Assembly (NCBI RefSeq): GCF_000739085.1
Contig: NZ_CP009110.1
Span: forward strand, 3,038,001-3,102,000
From: Amycolatopsis methanolica 239
GTDB lineage: Bacteria > Actinomycetota > Actinomycetes > Mycobacteriales > Pseudonocardiaceae
Direction of reading: 5' to 3'
Length of the DNA stretch: 64,000 nucleotides
A program made the position numbers and the translations under genes. This document shows, piece by piece, positions 1 to 7,294 of the stretch. The notes beneath the pieces are model-generated. The model was given only the letters and a program-made list of their open reading frames with translations, was not told the DNA's origin and searched no databases. The stretch's first letter is position 1, and the number at the start of each line of letters is the position of its first letter.

Positions 1-636
1 TTCGGCGCGTGTGCCTTCGAGACCGGGCAGCTGCCGCCGGAGGTGTGCGCCGAGTTCTCCGGGGCGCCACTGGATGTGTTGCTGCGCCAGCACTCCGTGC
101 CGTTGCGGATCGCCGCGCTGGACGCCTACCTGTCGGCGGCCGCGCCACACGAGGCGCAGCCCGCGGCGGAGCCGGTCGTCCTGCCCGCCGGCACCCCCGA
201 GGTCCGGGCACACGCCAGGGACGCGGCGATCGCCCGGCTGCTGGACATCGCCCCCGGCGCGCGGGTCGCCCTCATCGGCGTGGTGAACCCGCTCGTCGCG
301 GCGATCCGCGACCGCGGCGGGACCTGCCTGCCGTGCGACCTCAACCTGCGCCGCACCCAGTGGGGCGATCCGGTGACGCCGGAGATGGGGGAGGTGCTCG
401 GTGTGGCGGACGCGGTCGTGGCGACCGGGATGACCCTGGGCAACGGGACCTTCGACGAGATCGTCCGCCGGTGCCGGGAGCGGTCCGTGCCGCTGGTCGT
501 CTACGCGCAGACCGGCAGCGCGGTGGCCCGCGCGTTCCTCGGCCACGGGGTCAGCGCGCTGTCCGCCGAGCCGTTCCCGTTCTCGCAGTTCAGCGCGGCG
601 CCCACCACGCTGTACCGGTACCGGGCGGCGGTGTGA
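1..636 (+). CDS. DUF364-like Rossmann protein (5' end outside window)
   Basis: The reading frame is open from base 1 to a TGA at 634-636, so this is the C-terminal ~211 residues. The visible part has a glycine-containing beta-alpha-beta segment (VALIGVVNPLVAAIRDRGG), a VVATGMTLGNGTFDEI segment and a late Rossmann-like half. This resembles the DUF364/'putative heavy-metal chelation' C-terminal domain. It is followed at once by a GHMP kinase (overlapping GTGTGA) and a PLP-dependent synthase, so the three are probably one transcript. Family assignment is by motif only. The substrate is unknown, and metal or metallophore handling is inference from the family name and neighbours. Confidence 0.6.
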   Translation, partial: FGACAFETGQLPPEVCAEFSGAPLDVLLRQHSVPLRIAALDAYLSAAAPHEAQPAAEPVVLPAGTPEVRAHARDAAIARLLDIAPGARVALIGVVNPLVAAIRDRGGTCLPCDLNLRRTQWGDPVTPEMGEVLGVADAVVATGMTLGNGTFDEIVRRCRERSVPLVVYAQTGSAVARAFLGHGVSALSAEPFPFSQFSAAPTTLYRYRAAV

Positions 637-1568
637 CCGGTGTGGGGCACGCGCCCGGGCACCACGGCGAGATCCTGCAGGGCGTCTTCCGCGACCGCGG
701 CCGCCGCTGCCGCGGGCTGGTCACGCTGCCGGTGCCCGGCGCGGTGACGCGTGCCGAGTTCGTGCCGGGGCCGGGTCCGGTGACGGTGACCCCGCCGGAC
801 CGCGCGAAGGCGCGGCGCGCCGCCGAACTGGCCGCCGCCGCGTGCGGCCGCCCGGCGGGCGGATCCCTCCGGCTGGACAGCGGTCTGCCGGTCGGGCTCG
901 GGCTCGGATCGTCCACCAGCGACATCCTGGCGACCGTGCGCGCCGTGTCGGCCGCGTTCGGCGTGGTGCTCGCGCCGGAGGCCGTCGCGCGGATCGCGGT
1001 GCGGGCCGAGCGCGCCTGCGACCCCATCATGCTCGGCGGCGGCGCGGTGCTGTTCGCGCAGCGGGAAGGCCGGGTGCTGGAACGGCTCGGCCCGCGGCTC
1101 CCGCCCGTCGTCGTGATCGGGTGCGTGACCGGCGGCGGGGCGCCGGTGGACACGCTCGCGCTGGGCGCCGTCGCCGACGTGGCCGCCTTCGAGCGGCTGC
1201 GGCGGATGCTGCGGCTGGCGATCGTGACCGGTGACGTCGCGCTGCTCGGCCGCGTGAGCACCGAAAGCGCCCGGCTGAACCAGCGCGTGCTCGTCAAGGA
1301 CGAACTGCCGGAACTGGAACGGATCGCGGCCGTCACCGGCGCGGCCGGGGTGCAGGTCGCGCACAGCGGCAACGTGGCCGGCCTGCTGTTCGACCCCGGC
1401 GGCGACCCCGATCGCGTGCGCCGGTGCTTCCGCGCGCTGCGGGCCGCCGGACTGCCCGCGACCCGCCTGTTCACCACGGAAGGGACGGATGCACAACCAC
1501 ATCGCGGAGGCGATCGCGCGGCCGGACCTGGTCCGGACCGGCGAGCGGCTGGTCTGCCTGCGGTTTGA
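633..1568 (+). CDS. GHMP-superfamily kinase, PduX/L-threonine-kinase-like
   Basis: The start is GTG 633, which overlaps the previous stop (GTGTGA). The N-terminus APGHHGEILQG matches the PduX-type 'PxxxGExxQG' opening, and PVGLGLGSSTSD around residue 90 is the GHMP phosphate-binding motif 2. A C-terminal AHSGNVAGLLFDP segment fits GHMP motif 3. Length (~311 aa) fits free-amino-acid GHMP kinases such as L-threonine kinase. The last ~27 codons run inside the next gene in another frame, an unusually long 80-nt overlap, so the true C-terminus may be shorter (frameshift or read error). Context with a cysteine-synthase-like enzyme suggests it phosphorylates Ser, Thr or a related amino acid to create a leaving group. 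That is inference. Confidence 0.7.
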   Translation: MTGVGHAPGHHGEILQGVFRDRGRRCRGLVTLPVPGAVTRAEFVPGPGPVTVTPPDRAKARRAAELAAAACGRPAGGSLRLDSGLPVGLGLGSSTSDILATVRAVSAAFGVVLAPEAVARIAVRAERACDPIMLGGGAVLFAQREGRVLERLGPRLPPVVVIGCVTGGGAPVDTLALGAVADVAAFERLRRMLRLAIVTGDVALLGRVSTESARLNQRVLVKDELPELERIAAVTGAAGVQVAHSGNVAGLLFDPGGDPDRVRRCFRALRAAGLPATRLFTTEGTDAQPHRGGDRAAGPGPDRRAAGLPAV

Positions 1569-2475
1569 GACGATGAAGGTGGTCTCCGCGCTGGAGGCCG
1601 TGCGGCACCTGCTGCGCACCGGCGTGATCGCCCCCGGCGACACCCTGGTGGACAGCTCCAGCGGGATCTACGCCTACGCGCTCGCGCTGGCGTGCCACCG
1701 GTTCGGCCTGCGCTGCCACATCGTCGGTTCGACCACAGTGGACCACACGCTGCGCACGCAGCTGGCGGTGCTGGGCGCGACGCTCGAGCAGATGCCGCCG
1801 GAGGCCGACCTCAAGCTCGACCAGAACCGGCGGGTGCGGCGGATCGGGGAGATCCTGCACGCGCACCCGGACTGGCACTGGATGCGGCAGTACCACGACC
1901 GCGTCCACTACCTCGGGTACCGGGCGGTGGCCCGGCAGATCGCGCGGGAGCTGGATCCGTCCCGGCTGATCGTGGTGGGCGGCGTCGGATCGGGCGCCTC
2001 CACCGGGGCGCTCGCGACGTGGCTGCGGACCGCCGCGCCCGGGGTCGGGTTGGTCGGGGTGCAGCCGTTCGGCAGCGTCACCTTCGGCAGCGAGCACGTC
2101 GCCGATCCGGACATCATCATCGCCGGGATCGGCAGTTCCATCCCGTTCGGCAACGTCGCGCACGAGCTGTACGACACGATCCACTGGGTCGGGTTCGGCG
2201 CGGCGCTGTCCGGGAGCGTCGACCTGCTGCGCAGGCACGCGATCTTCGCCGGGCTCTCCACCGGAGCCGCCTACCTCGCCGCGCGCTGGGAACGCGACCG
2301 GTGCGACCGCACGGTGCTGTTCATCGGCGCGGACACCGGGCACCGGTACGTGGACACGGTGTTCGCGCGCCACGCCGAAGCGGTCCCGGTGACGTCACTG
2401 GCGCCGGTCGAGCCGGCGACCCGGGCGGGCCTGGCGCTGCCGTGGTCCCGCATGGCGTGGCCGGCGCCCGCCTGA
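1489..2475 (+). CDS. PLP-dependent cysteine-synthase-like (fold type II) enzyme
   Basis: 328 aa, ATG start inside the end of the kinase gene. It has the fold-type-II layout. A candidate Schiff-base lysine lies in RFETMKVVSALEAV (K30). A substrate-loop motif DSSSGIYAYALA replaces the usual SSGNTG, and the glycine-rich phosphate loop GGVGSGASTG lies near residue 165. The family catalyses beta-replacement or elimination on O-acetyl- or O-phospho-amino acids. The Asn of the classical SxGN loop is missing, so it is unlikely to be an ordinary CysK. With the upstream kinase it could make a beta-substituted (for example diamino) amino acid, as SbnA does from O-phosphoserine; this analogy is inference. 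Confidence 0.7.
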   Translation: MHNHIAEAIARPDLVRTGERLVCLRFETMKVVSALEAVRHLLRTGVIAPGDTLVDSSSGIYAYALALACHRFGLRCHIVGSTTVDHTLRTQLAVLGATLEQMPPEADLKLDQNRRVRRIGEILHAHPDWHWMRQYHDRVHYLGYRAVARQIARELDPSRLIVVGGVGSGASTGALATWLRTAAPGVGLVGVQPFGSVTFGSEHVADPDIIIAGIGSSIPFGNVAHELYDTIHWVGFGAALSGSVDLLRRHAIFAGLSTGAAYLAARWERDRCDRTVLFIGADTGHRYVDTVFARHAEAVPVTSLAPVEPATRAGLALPWSRMAWPAPA

Positions 2476-2477
2476 GG

Positions 2478-3155
2478 TCAGGCCGGCACCCGCACCCCGA
2501 CGAAGTCGATCTCGCGGCGCAGCCGGAAGCCCAGTGCGGTGTAGAGCCGGATGGCGCTGGTGTTGTCCGCCGCCGCGTGCAGGAACGGCGTTTCGCCGCG
2601 CTCGCGGATCCCGTGCGCCACCGCGAGCACCAGCCGCGTGCCCAGCCCCTGCCCGCGGAACTCCGCATCCGTGCAGACCGCGCTGATCTCGGTGTAGCCG
2701 GGCGGGTGCATGCGCTCCCCGGCCATCGCGACCAGCCGCCCCTCGTGGCGGAAGCCGAGGTAGGTGCCCAGTTCGACGGTGCGCGGCAGGAACGGGCCCG
2801 GCCGGGTCCGCTCCGCCAGCGCGAGCATTTCGGGCACGTCGGCCGCGGTCAGCCGCACCGCCTCCGGATCCGGTGCGGTGTCGGCCGAGTCGGCGACCAT
2901 CTGCACGCCCGGCACGCCGAACTCCACGGCCCAGTCCGCGGGCGGTGGCAGCGGCGGCCCCGGCAGCGCCAGCACGCCGCCCGGCCCGGCCAGCTCGGCC
3001 AGGTCCTTCCAGGCCGTTTCGTCCGCGTCGTCCGGCATGCCCGCCCACGGCGAGACTTCCGGGTCGTACCGCACGGCTGTCCCGTGCGTTTCGGCGAACC
3101 GGGCGTGCGGACCGGTCAGCGACGCGAAGGCCGGGTTGTCCAGAACAGAACTCAC
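2478..3155 (-). CDS. GNAT-family N-acetyltransferase
   Basis: 225 aa on the minus strand, converging with the PLP enzyme with a 2-bp gap. The C-terminal half carries the acetyl-CoA-binding motif A (AEFRGQGLGTRLVLAV, the R/Q-x-x-G-x-G/A signature) followed by the typical AADNTSAIRLYTALGFRLR motif B. The N-terminal ~100 residues are a poorly conserved extension with a proline-rich stretch (GPPLPPPADW). This layout is common in stand-alone actinobacterial GNAT proteins. The acceptor substrate cannot be read from the sequence. No operon partner: the next minus-strand gene upstream is the truncated oxidoreductase. Confidence 0.8.
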   Translation of the reverse strand: MSSVLDNPAFASLTGPHARFAETHGTAVRYDPEVSPWAGMPDDADETAWKDLAELAGPGGVLALPGPPLPPPADWAVEFGVPGVQMVADSADTAPDPEAVRLTAADVPEMLALAERTRPGPFLPRTVELGTYLGFRHEGRLVAMAGERMHPPGYTEISAVCTDAEFRGQGLGTRLVLAVAHGIRERGETPFLHAAADNTSAIRLYTALGFRLRREIDFVGVRVPA

Positions 3156-3171
3156 GACCCGACGTTACCGG

Positions 3172-3906
3172 TCAGGCGCCCGTCACCGGTTCCACACGTG
3201 AGCGGGGACGCACCGGGAAGCCGGCGGCGCGGTAGCACTCGTCGATCAACGCCATCGTGTCGACCGCGTCGGCGAGGTCGTTGCGCAGCAGCGCGCCCTC
3301 GCGGACGTGCGACGCGAAGGCCTCCAGCTGGTAGGAGTACGACGGGCGGCGGCCGAGGTGCTCGACCCGGTCGCCGACCAGGGCCCGGTCGTCGATGTCC
3401 GGACGCACGAAGTTCACCGCGGTCGCCTCGCCGCGCGTGCCGGTCAGCCGCAGGCAGAAGCGGACCTCCGCGGCGGCCATGTCGCACCGCACGATGCCGG
3501 CCGCGCCGCCGGGGAACGCCAGCCGCGCGTCCACCGCCTGATCCACGCCGGGCCGCCGCGCTGTCCCGGTCGCCGACTCCAGCACCGGCGCGCCGCCCGC
3601 CCACGGCGCGAGACCACGCGGCGCGTGCAACCCGTAGCAGCCCACGTCCATCAGCGCCCCGCCCGCCAGCTCGAACGACCACCGCGGAGCGCTGTCCGCG
3701 GGCGCGGGGATGCGCAGTTCGGCCTCGGCGGCGCGCAGTTCGCCCAGCTTGCCGGAGTCCAGGATTTCGTGCAGCCGCAGCAGGACCGGGTGGTAGAGGT
3801 AGTGGAAGGCCTCCATGACCCGCACCCCGGCCGCCTCTGCCGCGGCGGCCACCTCGCGGGCCTACTCGGCGTTGGCGGCGAACGGTTTCTCGCTCAGCAC
3901 GTGCTT
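3172..3906 (-). pseudogene. Truncated Gfo/Idh/MocA-type oxidoreductase
   Basis: The minus strand encodes the second half of a Gfo/Idh/MocA dehydrogenase: KHVLSEKPFAANAE at the end of the NAD domain, then EAFHYLYHPVLLRLHEIL and the C-terminal beta-sheet domain with GGALMDVGCYGLH. An in-frame TAG at 3862-3864 (between NAE and AREVAAAAEAAG) interrupts it. The whole N-terminal nucleotide-binding half, including GxGxxG, is absent; homology stops at about 3906, just before the divergent corA. An open frame of 226 codons remains from 3852 down, but it cannot bind NAD(P). I read this as a decayed gene. Confidence 0.8.
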
Positions 3907-3955
3907 CCAGATCCTCTGCTGCGCCGTCGTCCGTCGCACAGCCTAGCGTTGGGGC

Positions 3956-4927
3956 ATGGCCCGTACCCGCGTGTACCGCCACGGAGTTCTCGAAGCCGAG
4001 AACTTCCCGGCGGCCGAACTGTCCGACCACCTCCAGGACCCGGCGGCGGTGGTGTGGCTCGACTTCGTCAAGCCCACCGAAGCCGACCTCGCCACGATCA
4101 GCGAGGAGCTCGGCCTGCACCGCCTGGCCGTCGAGGACGCGGTGCATGAGCACCAGCGGCCCAAGGTCGACCGGTACGACAGCCACGCGTTCCTCACCGC
4201 CTACGCCGTGCGGCTGGACACCGCGACCGGCGTGCTGTCCGACAGCGAGCTGGCGGCGTTCCTCACCGACCGCGCGCTGGTGACGGTCCGCAAGGACGAG
4301 CACTTCGACATCGAGGCGGTGGTGCAGCGCTGGGACGCCTCCGCCGACCTCGCCAAGGGCGGGACCGGCTACCTCGTGCACGGCCTGCTCGACTACATCG
4401 TGGACACCCACTTCGACGCGGTGCAGGCGATGGACGACCAGATCGAGTCCCTCGAGGACGGGGTGTTCGCCGATCACGTCGACCACACCGACATGCAGCG
4501 CCGGTCGCTGCGGCTGCGCAAGAGCCTGGTGGCGCTGCGCCGGGTCGTGCTGCCGATGCGTGAGGTGGTGAACTCGCTGATGCGCCGCGACCACCACCTG
4601 GTCGACGAGACGCTGATGCCGTACTTCCAGGACGTCTACGACCACGTGCTGCGCGCGTCGGAGTGGACGGAGTCGTTGCGGGACCTCGTCACCACGATCC
4701 GCGAGACCCAGCTGAGCCTGCAGGCCAACCGGCTCAACCTGATCATGAAGAAGGTGACCAGCTGGGCGGCGATCATCGCGGTGCCGACGGCGATCACCGG
4801 CTTCTACGGGCAGAACGTGCCCTACCCGGGATTCGAGCGGCCGTGGGGGTTCTGGCTGTCCACCGCGGTGATCGTGGCGTTGTCGGGCGCGCTGTACACG
4901 ATGTTCAAACGGCGCGACTGGCTGTGA
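3956..4927 (+). CDS. corA: CorA-family magnesium/cobalt transporter
   Basis: 323 aa. The large N-terminal cytoplasmic domain contains the CorA-typical LGLHRLAVEDAVHEHQRPKVDRY segment (about residues 55-75). A long helical stalk follows, then two C-terminal membrane segments (about 262-282 and 292-313) ending in a basic tail (KRRDWL). The signature loop after TM1 reads YGQN rather than the classical YGMN. GxN variants occur in this superfamily, so transport is still likely but ion preference is uncertain. ATG 3956 gives a normal full-length protein. It is monocistronic, facing a STAS gene 3 bp away on the other strand. Confidence 0.9.
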   Translation: MARTRVYRHGVLEAENFPAAELSDHLQDPAAVVWLDFVKPTEADLATISEELGLHRLAVEDAVHEHQRPKVDRYDSHAFLTAYAVRLDTATGVLSDSELAAFLTDRALVTVRKDEHFDIEAVVQRWDASADLAKGGTGYLVHGLLDYIVDTHFDAVQAMDDQIESLEDGVFADHVDHTDMQRRSLRLRKSLVALRRVVLPMREVVNSLMRRDHHLVDETLMPYFQDVYDHVLRASEWTESLRDLVTTIRETQLSLQANRLNLIMKKVTSWAAIIAVPTAITGFYGQNVPYPGFERPWGFWLSTAVIVALSGALYTMFKRRDWL

Positions 4928-4930
4928 TCG

Positions 4931-5308
4931 TCATGCCGGGCGCAGCGCCTGCGCGAGGGTGGGGTAGACGTCGAGCACGTCAACGAGCCTGGTGAGGCAC
5001 AACGGTTTCACGGTGCCGTGCGCCTCCGCGACGACGCGCAGTTCGGTGTTCCCGGCGAGGTCCTGGATCTCCAGCAGCACGTGCATCCCCGCCGAGCCGA
5101 GGAAGGTCACGCCGGACAGGTCGACGACCAGCACCGCGGGCGCGCCGCTCAGGACGCCACGCATGATCGCGCGCAGCCGCGGCACGGTGGAGGCGTCGAG
5201 CTCGCCGGAGGTGTGCACGACGACGGCGGCCTCCCGCTCCTGCACCGTGACGGCGAAGGGAGCGCCGGGGCCGGGCTGGGGGCCGCCGCTGGACTGCATC
5301 GCCTTCAT
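4931..5308 (-). CDS. STAS-domain anti-sigma-factor antagonist
   Basis: 125 aa when started at ATG 5308 (MKAMQSS), which leaves a compact STAS domain. The core VLVVDLSGVTFLGSAGMHVLLEI matches SpoIIAA-type antagonists. The Ser in FLGSAG is the expected phosphorylation site, although the preceding Asp of the usual 'DSSG' is Gly here. Such proteins bind anti-sigma kinases and release a sigma factor in a partner-switching cascade. No anti-sigma partner lies beside it, but an HATPase-like gene occurs at 56.5 kb in this window. An upstream in-frame extension to 5401 looks non-conserved. Confidence 0.85.
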   Translation of the reverse strand: MKAMQSSGGPQPGPGAPFAVTVQEREAAVVVHTSGELDASTVPRLRAIMRGVLSGAPAVLVVDLSGVTFLGSAGMHVLLEIQDLAGNTELRVVAEAHGTVKPLCLTRLVDVLDVYPTLAQALRPA

Positions 5309-5345
5309 GATGACACGGCCGCACCGGGAAATCGATCCGGTCGTT

Positions 5346-5894
5346 TCAGACCACGGCGGTCTCGGCGCCGACCGGCAGGGCGTCGTAGAAGAGGGCGGCA
5401 TCCCTGGCCGACCAGTGGACGCACCCGTGCGACGGGGCGTCGAGGCTGCCCTCGTGCAGAGCGATCCCGCGCGGGGCGAGGAACACCGAGTGGTTCATCG
5501 GGTCGCCGAACTGGGCGCTGGTGTGCTCGGCGTCCTTCCACTCCACGCGGAAGACGCCGCGCGGGGTGGCGACGGAGTCCGGGGTGTCCGTGGCACCGGG
5601 CATGATCGGGACGGGGCCGTGGGTGATCTCACCGTCGTGCTGGAGCCAGCTCACGCGCCGTTCCTCGGCGACGCAGGCGCGGGCGGTGTCCGGGCAGAGT
5701 TCGGTGCGCGGGGCGGGCGCGGCGGCGATGGACAACGGCATCGGCGGCGGAACCGGGCGGGGCGCGGGCGCGGCGGCCGTCTCGGCGGGCGCGGCCTCCA
5801 GAACGGCCCACCCGGCGACCAGGGTGAGCGCGGCGAGGGTGGTCCAGCAGGCCTGGCGATGAAGACCGGAGGAAGTGGAGCGGTGCGGTGCCAC
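5346..5894 (-). CDS. L,D-transpeptidase (YkuD domain), membrane-anchored
   Basis: 182 aa. The N-terminus has a single hydrophobic segment (about residues 17-36) followed by an Ala/Pro-rich linker, so the catalytic domain should be outside the membrane. The YkuD signature is clear: HEGSLDAP, then SHGCVHWS, with catalytic Cys158 and preceding His156. The family forms 3-3 peptidoglycan cross-links or attaches proteins to peptidoglycan. TPRGVFRVEWKD is the typical substrate-groove strand. It is shorter than Mtb-type LDTs and lacks Ig-like domains. Monocistronic, 37 bp upstream of the STAS gene on the same strand. Confidence 0.9.
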   Translation of the reverse strand: MAPHRSTSSGLHRQACWTTLAALTLVAGWAVLEAAPAETAAAPAPRPVPPPMPLSIAAAPAPRTELCPDTARACVAEERRVSWLQHDGEITHGPVPIMPGATDTPDSVATPRGVFRVEWKDAEHTSAQFGDPMNHSVFLAPRGIALHEGSLDAPSHGCVHWSARDAALFYDALPVGAETAVV

Positions 5895-6085
5895 GGCCGC
5901 ACCCTAGCGGTGCTGAACCGGTCCGGTCGCCCGAATCCGGCGGGTTTCCACGACTTCGGGTGAATGATCGCCGACGCGGGTTTGAGCCGGTACGGCCACA
6001 GTTCCGGGCGCTCGCACTGACCGACCTGTCCAACCGGATCCACGTGACGATCGGGAGCGGGCGGGAACTCGGTGGTGCGGCGGCG

Positions 6086-6115
6086 AGGCCCGGCACTGCC
6101 GGCGGTGCCGGGCCT
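6086..6115 (-). terminator. Hairpin downstream of the ArsR-SRPBCC pair
   Basis: An 11-bp perfect inverted repeat (AGGCCCGGCAC / GTGCCGGGCCT) around an 8-nt loop lies 60 bp past the end of the SRPBCC gene. No strong T-tract is visible, as is usual in high-GC actinobacteria. It could serve transcripts from either side. Confidence 0.6.
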
Positions 6116-6174
6116 GGCGGCCCTGCCAGCTCCCGGCGAGCGTCGCCGAGGCGGCCAGGTGCGCACCGGCGCCG

Positions 6175-6804
6175 CTACTCGGTGTCTCCGGTCAGGTCGG
6201 GTGCGAACTGCGCCATCGAGATCTGCGCGGCGCCGGCGATTTCCTCCGCGGTGGCCGTGCCGGAGTCCTCGACCACAGTGCTCCACTCGGTCACCGAACC
6301 GGCGCAGAACTCCTGCACCTCGCGGGAATTCGCGGCCGCCACCGGGTCCTCGGCGATGTCCCCGGCGAAGTACTGTGCCAGGGCCATCAGCGCGCTGTCC
6401 CAGCCGGGGCCCACGAACAGCGCGCCCGCGCCGCTCTGCGCGATCTCGATCGGCACCGTGTGCTCCAGCTCGAGCTCGGTGCTGTCGCCGTCGCCGGCCA
6501 GGCGCACCTGCACCACGCTGGTCGGCCCGCCGAAGGTCACCTTCAGTAGCCGGGGCGGGTCGCAGGTGAGGATGTCGCCACCGGCGTTGCCCTCCAGCTG
6601 GAACGAGCCGCCCTCGCGCAGGTCGCCGGTCAGCGGCAGGAACCAGCGGCGCACCCGCGCCGGGTCGGTCACCGCGTCCCACACGTCCTCGGCGGTGGCG
6701 TCGTAGCGTCGCCGCACCAGGACCGTGACCGTCTCGCCCTCGGTCGTCGTGCCGCGGCGGACCTCACGGTGGATCGCCTTCAGGTGGTTCGCGATGTCGA
6801 GCAT
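6175..6804 (-). CDS. SRPBCC / AHSA1-like lipid-binding-fold protein
   Basis: 209 aa. The N-terminal half has the AHSA1 pattern: VLVRRRYDATAEDVWDAVTDPARVRRWFLPLTGDLREGGSF condenses to 'xDAxxxVWxAxTDPxRVxRWF' and a G-G-F strand. ELELEHTVP and GPGWDSALMAL follow. Proteins of this type are usually encoded directly after an ArsR-family repressor, as here (overlapping by 41 nt). They are thought to bind small hydrophobic ligands; the ligand is unknown. The C-terminal ~60 residues extend beyond the usual domain length. Confidence 0.8.
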   Translation of the reverse strand: MLDIANHLKAIHREVRRGTTTEGETVTVLVRRRYDATAEDVWDAVTDPARVRRWFLPLTGDLREGGSFQLEGNAGGDILTCDPPRLLKVTFGGPTSVVQVRLAGDGDSTELELEHTVPIEIAQSGAGALFVGPGWDSALMALAQYFAGDIAEDPVAAANSREVQEFCAGSVTEWSTVVEDSGTATAEEIAGAAQISMAQFAPDLTGDTE

Positions 6805-7147
6805 TGTCCTTCTCCTGCCTGAGTCGTCGTTCCCGCTTACCGCGGGCCAGTTCGGTGGCGAGCGCGTCGAGGGGCTGGTCCCAGATGTGGCGGAACCGCT
6901 CCAGCCACTCCCCGGCCTCCCGCAGCGGCGCGGAGTTCACCGCGTAGAGCCGGCGGGTCCCTGCCACGCGCACGGTCGTGAAACCGGTTTCCCGCAACAC
7001 GCGCAGGTGCTGGGAGACGCCCGGCTGGGAGATGCCGAACTCCTCCCGGATGACCGCGGCGATCGCCCCCGACGACTGTTCCCCGTCGGCCAGCAGCTCC
7101 AGGATCCGCCGGCGAACCGGGTCGCCGAGCACATCGAACGCGTGCAC
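6764..7147 (-). CDS. ArsR-family transcriptional regulator
   Basis: 127 aa winged-helix protein: MHAFDVLGDPVRRRILELLADGEQ at the N-terminus, the recognition helix ISQPGVSQHLRVLRETG, and the wing RVAGTRRLYAVN. It lacks the Cys pairs of metal-sensing ArsR proteins, so it belongs to the ArsR subgroup co-transcribed with SRPBCC proteins (41-nt overlap). Upstream (7165-7195) is an AT-rich stretch with a tandem AAGTC repeat inside TTATATAAGTCAAGTC that could hold the promoter/operator. Autoregulation is expected for the family but not shown. Confidence 0.88.
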   Translation of the reverse strand: MHAFDVLGDPVRRRILELLADGEQSSGAIAAVIREEFGISQPGVSQHLRVLRETGFTTVRVAGTRRLYAVNSAPLREAGEWLERFRHIWDQPLDALATELARGKRERRLRQEKDNARHREPPEGDPP

Positions 7148-7294
7148 GTGCCCAGTGTGTCAGTCGCAGGTTATATAAGTCAAGTCTTAAATTCCTGCTC
7201 CAGGGGCCCGCGCGCAGGGGACCTTCGGCTCTAGGCGGCCGCGGCCGGGGTTCGCTATACCGCTGCGGAGGCCCTCGACGGGGAGGACGGCCAA

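Noticed and set aside
501-1643. Long open frames on the minus strand opposite the kinase
   Set aside because: They are antisense shadows typical of high-GC DNA. They lack family motifs and ribosome sites, while the plus strand carries recognisable kinase motifs.
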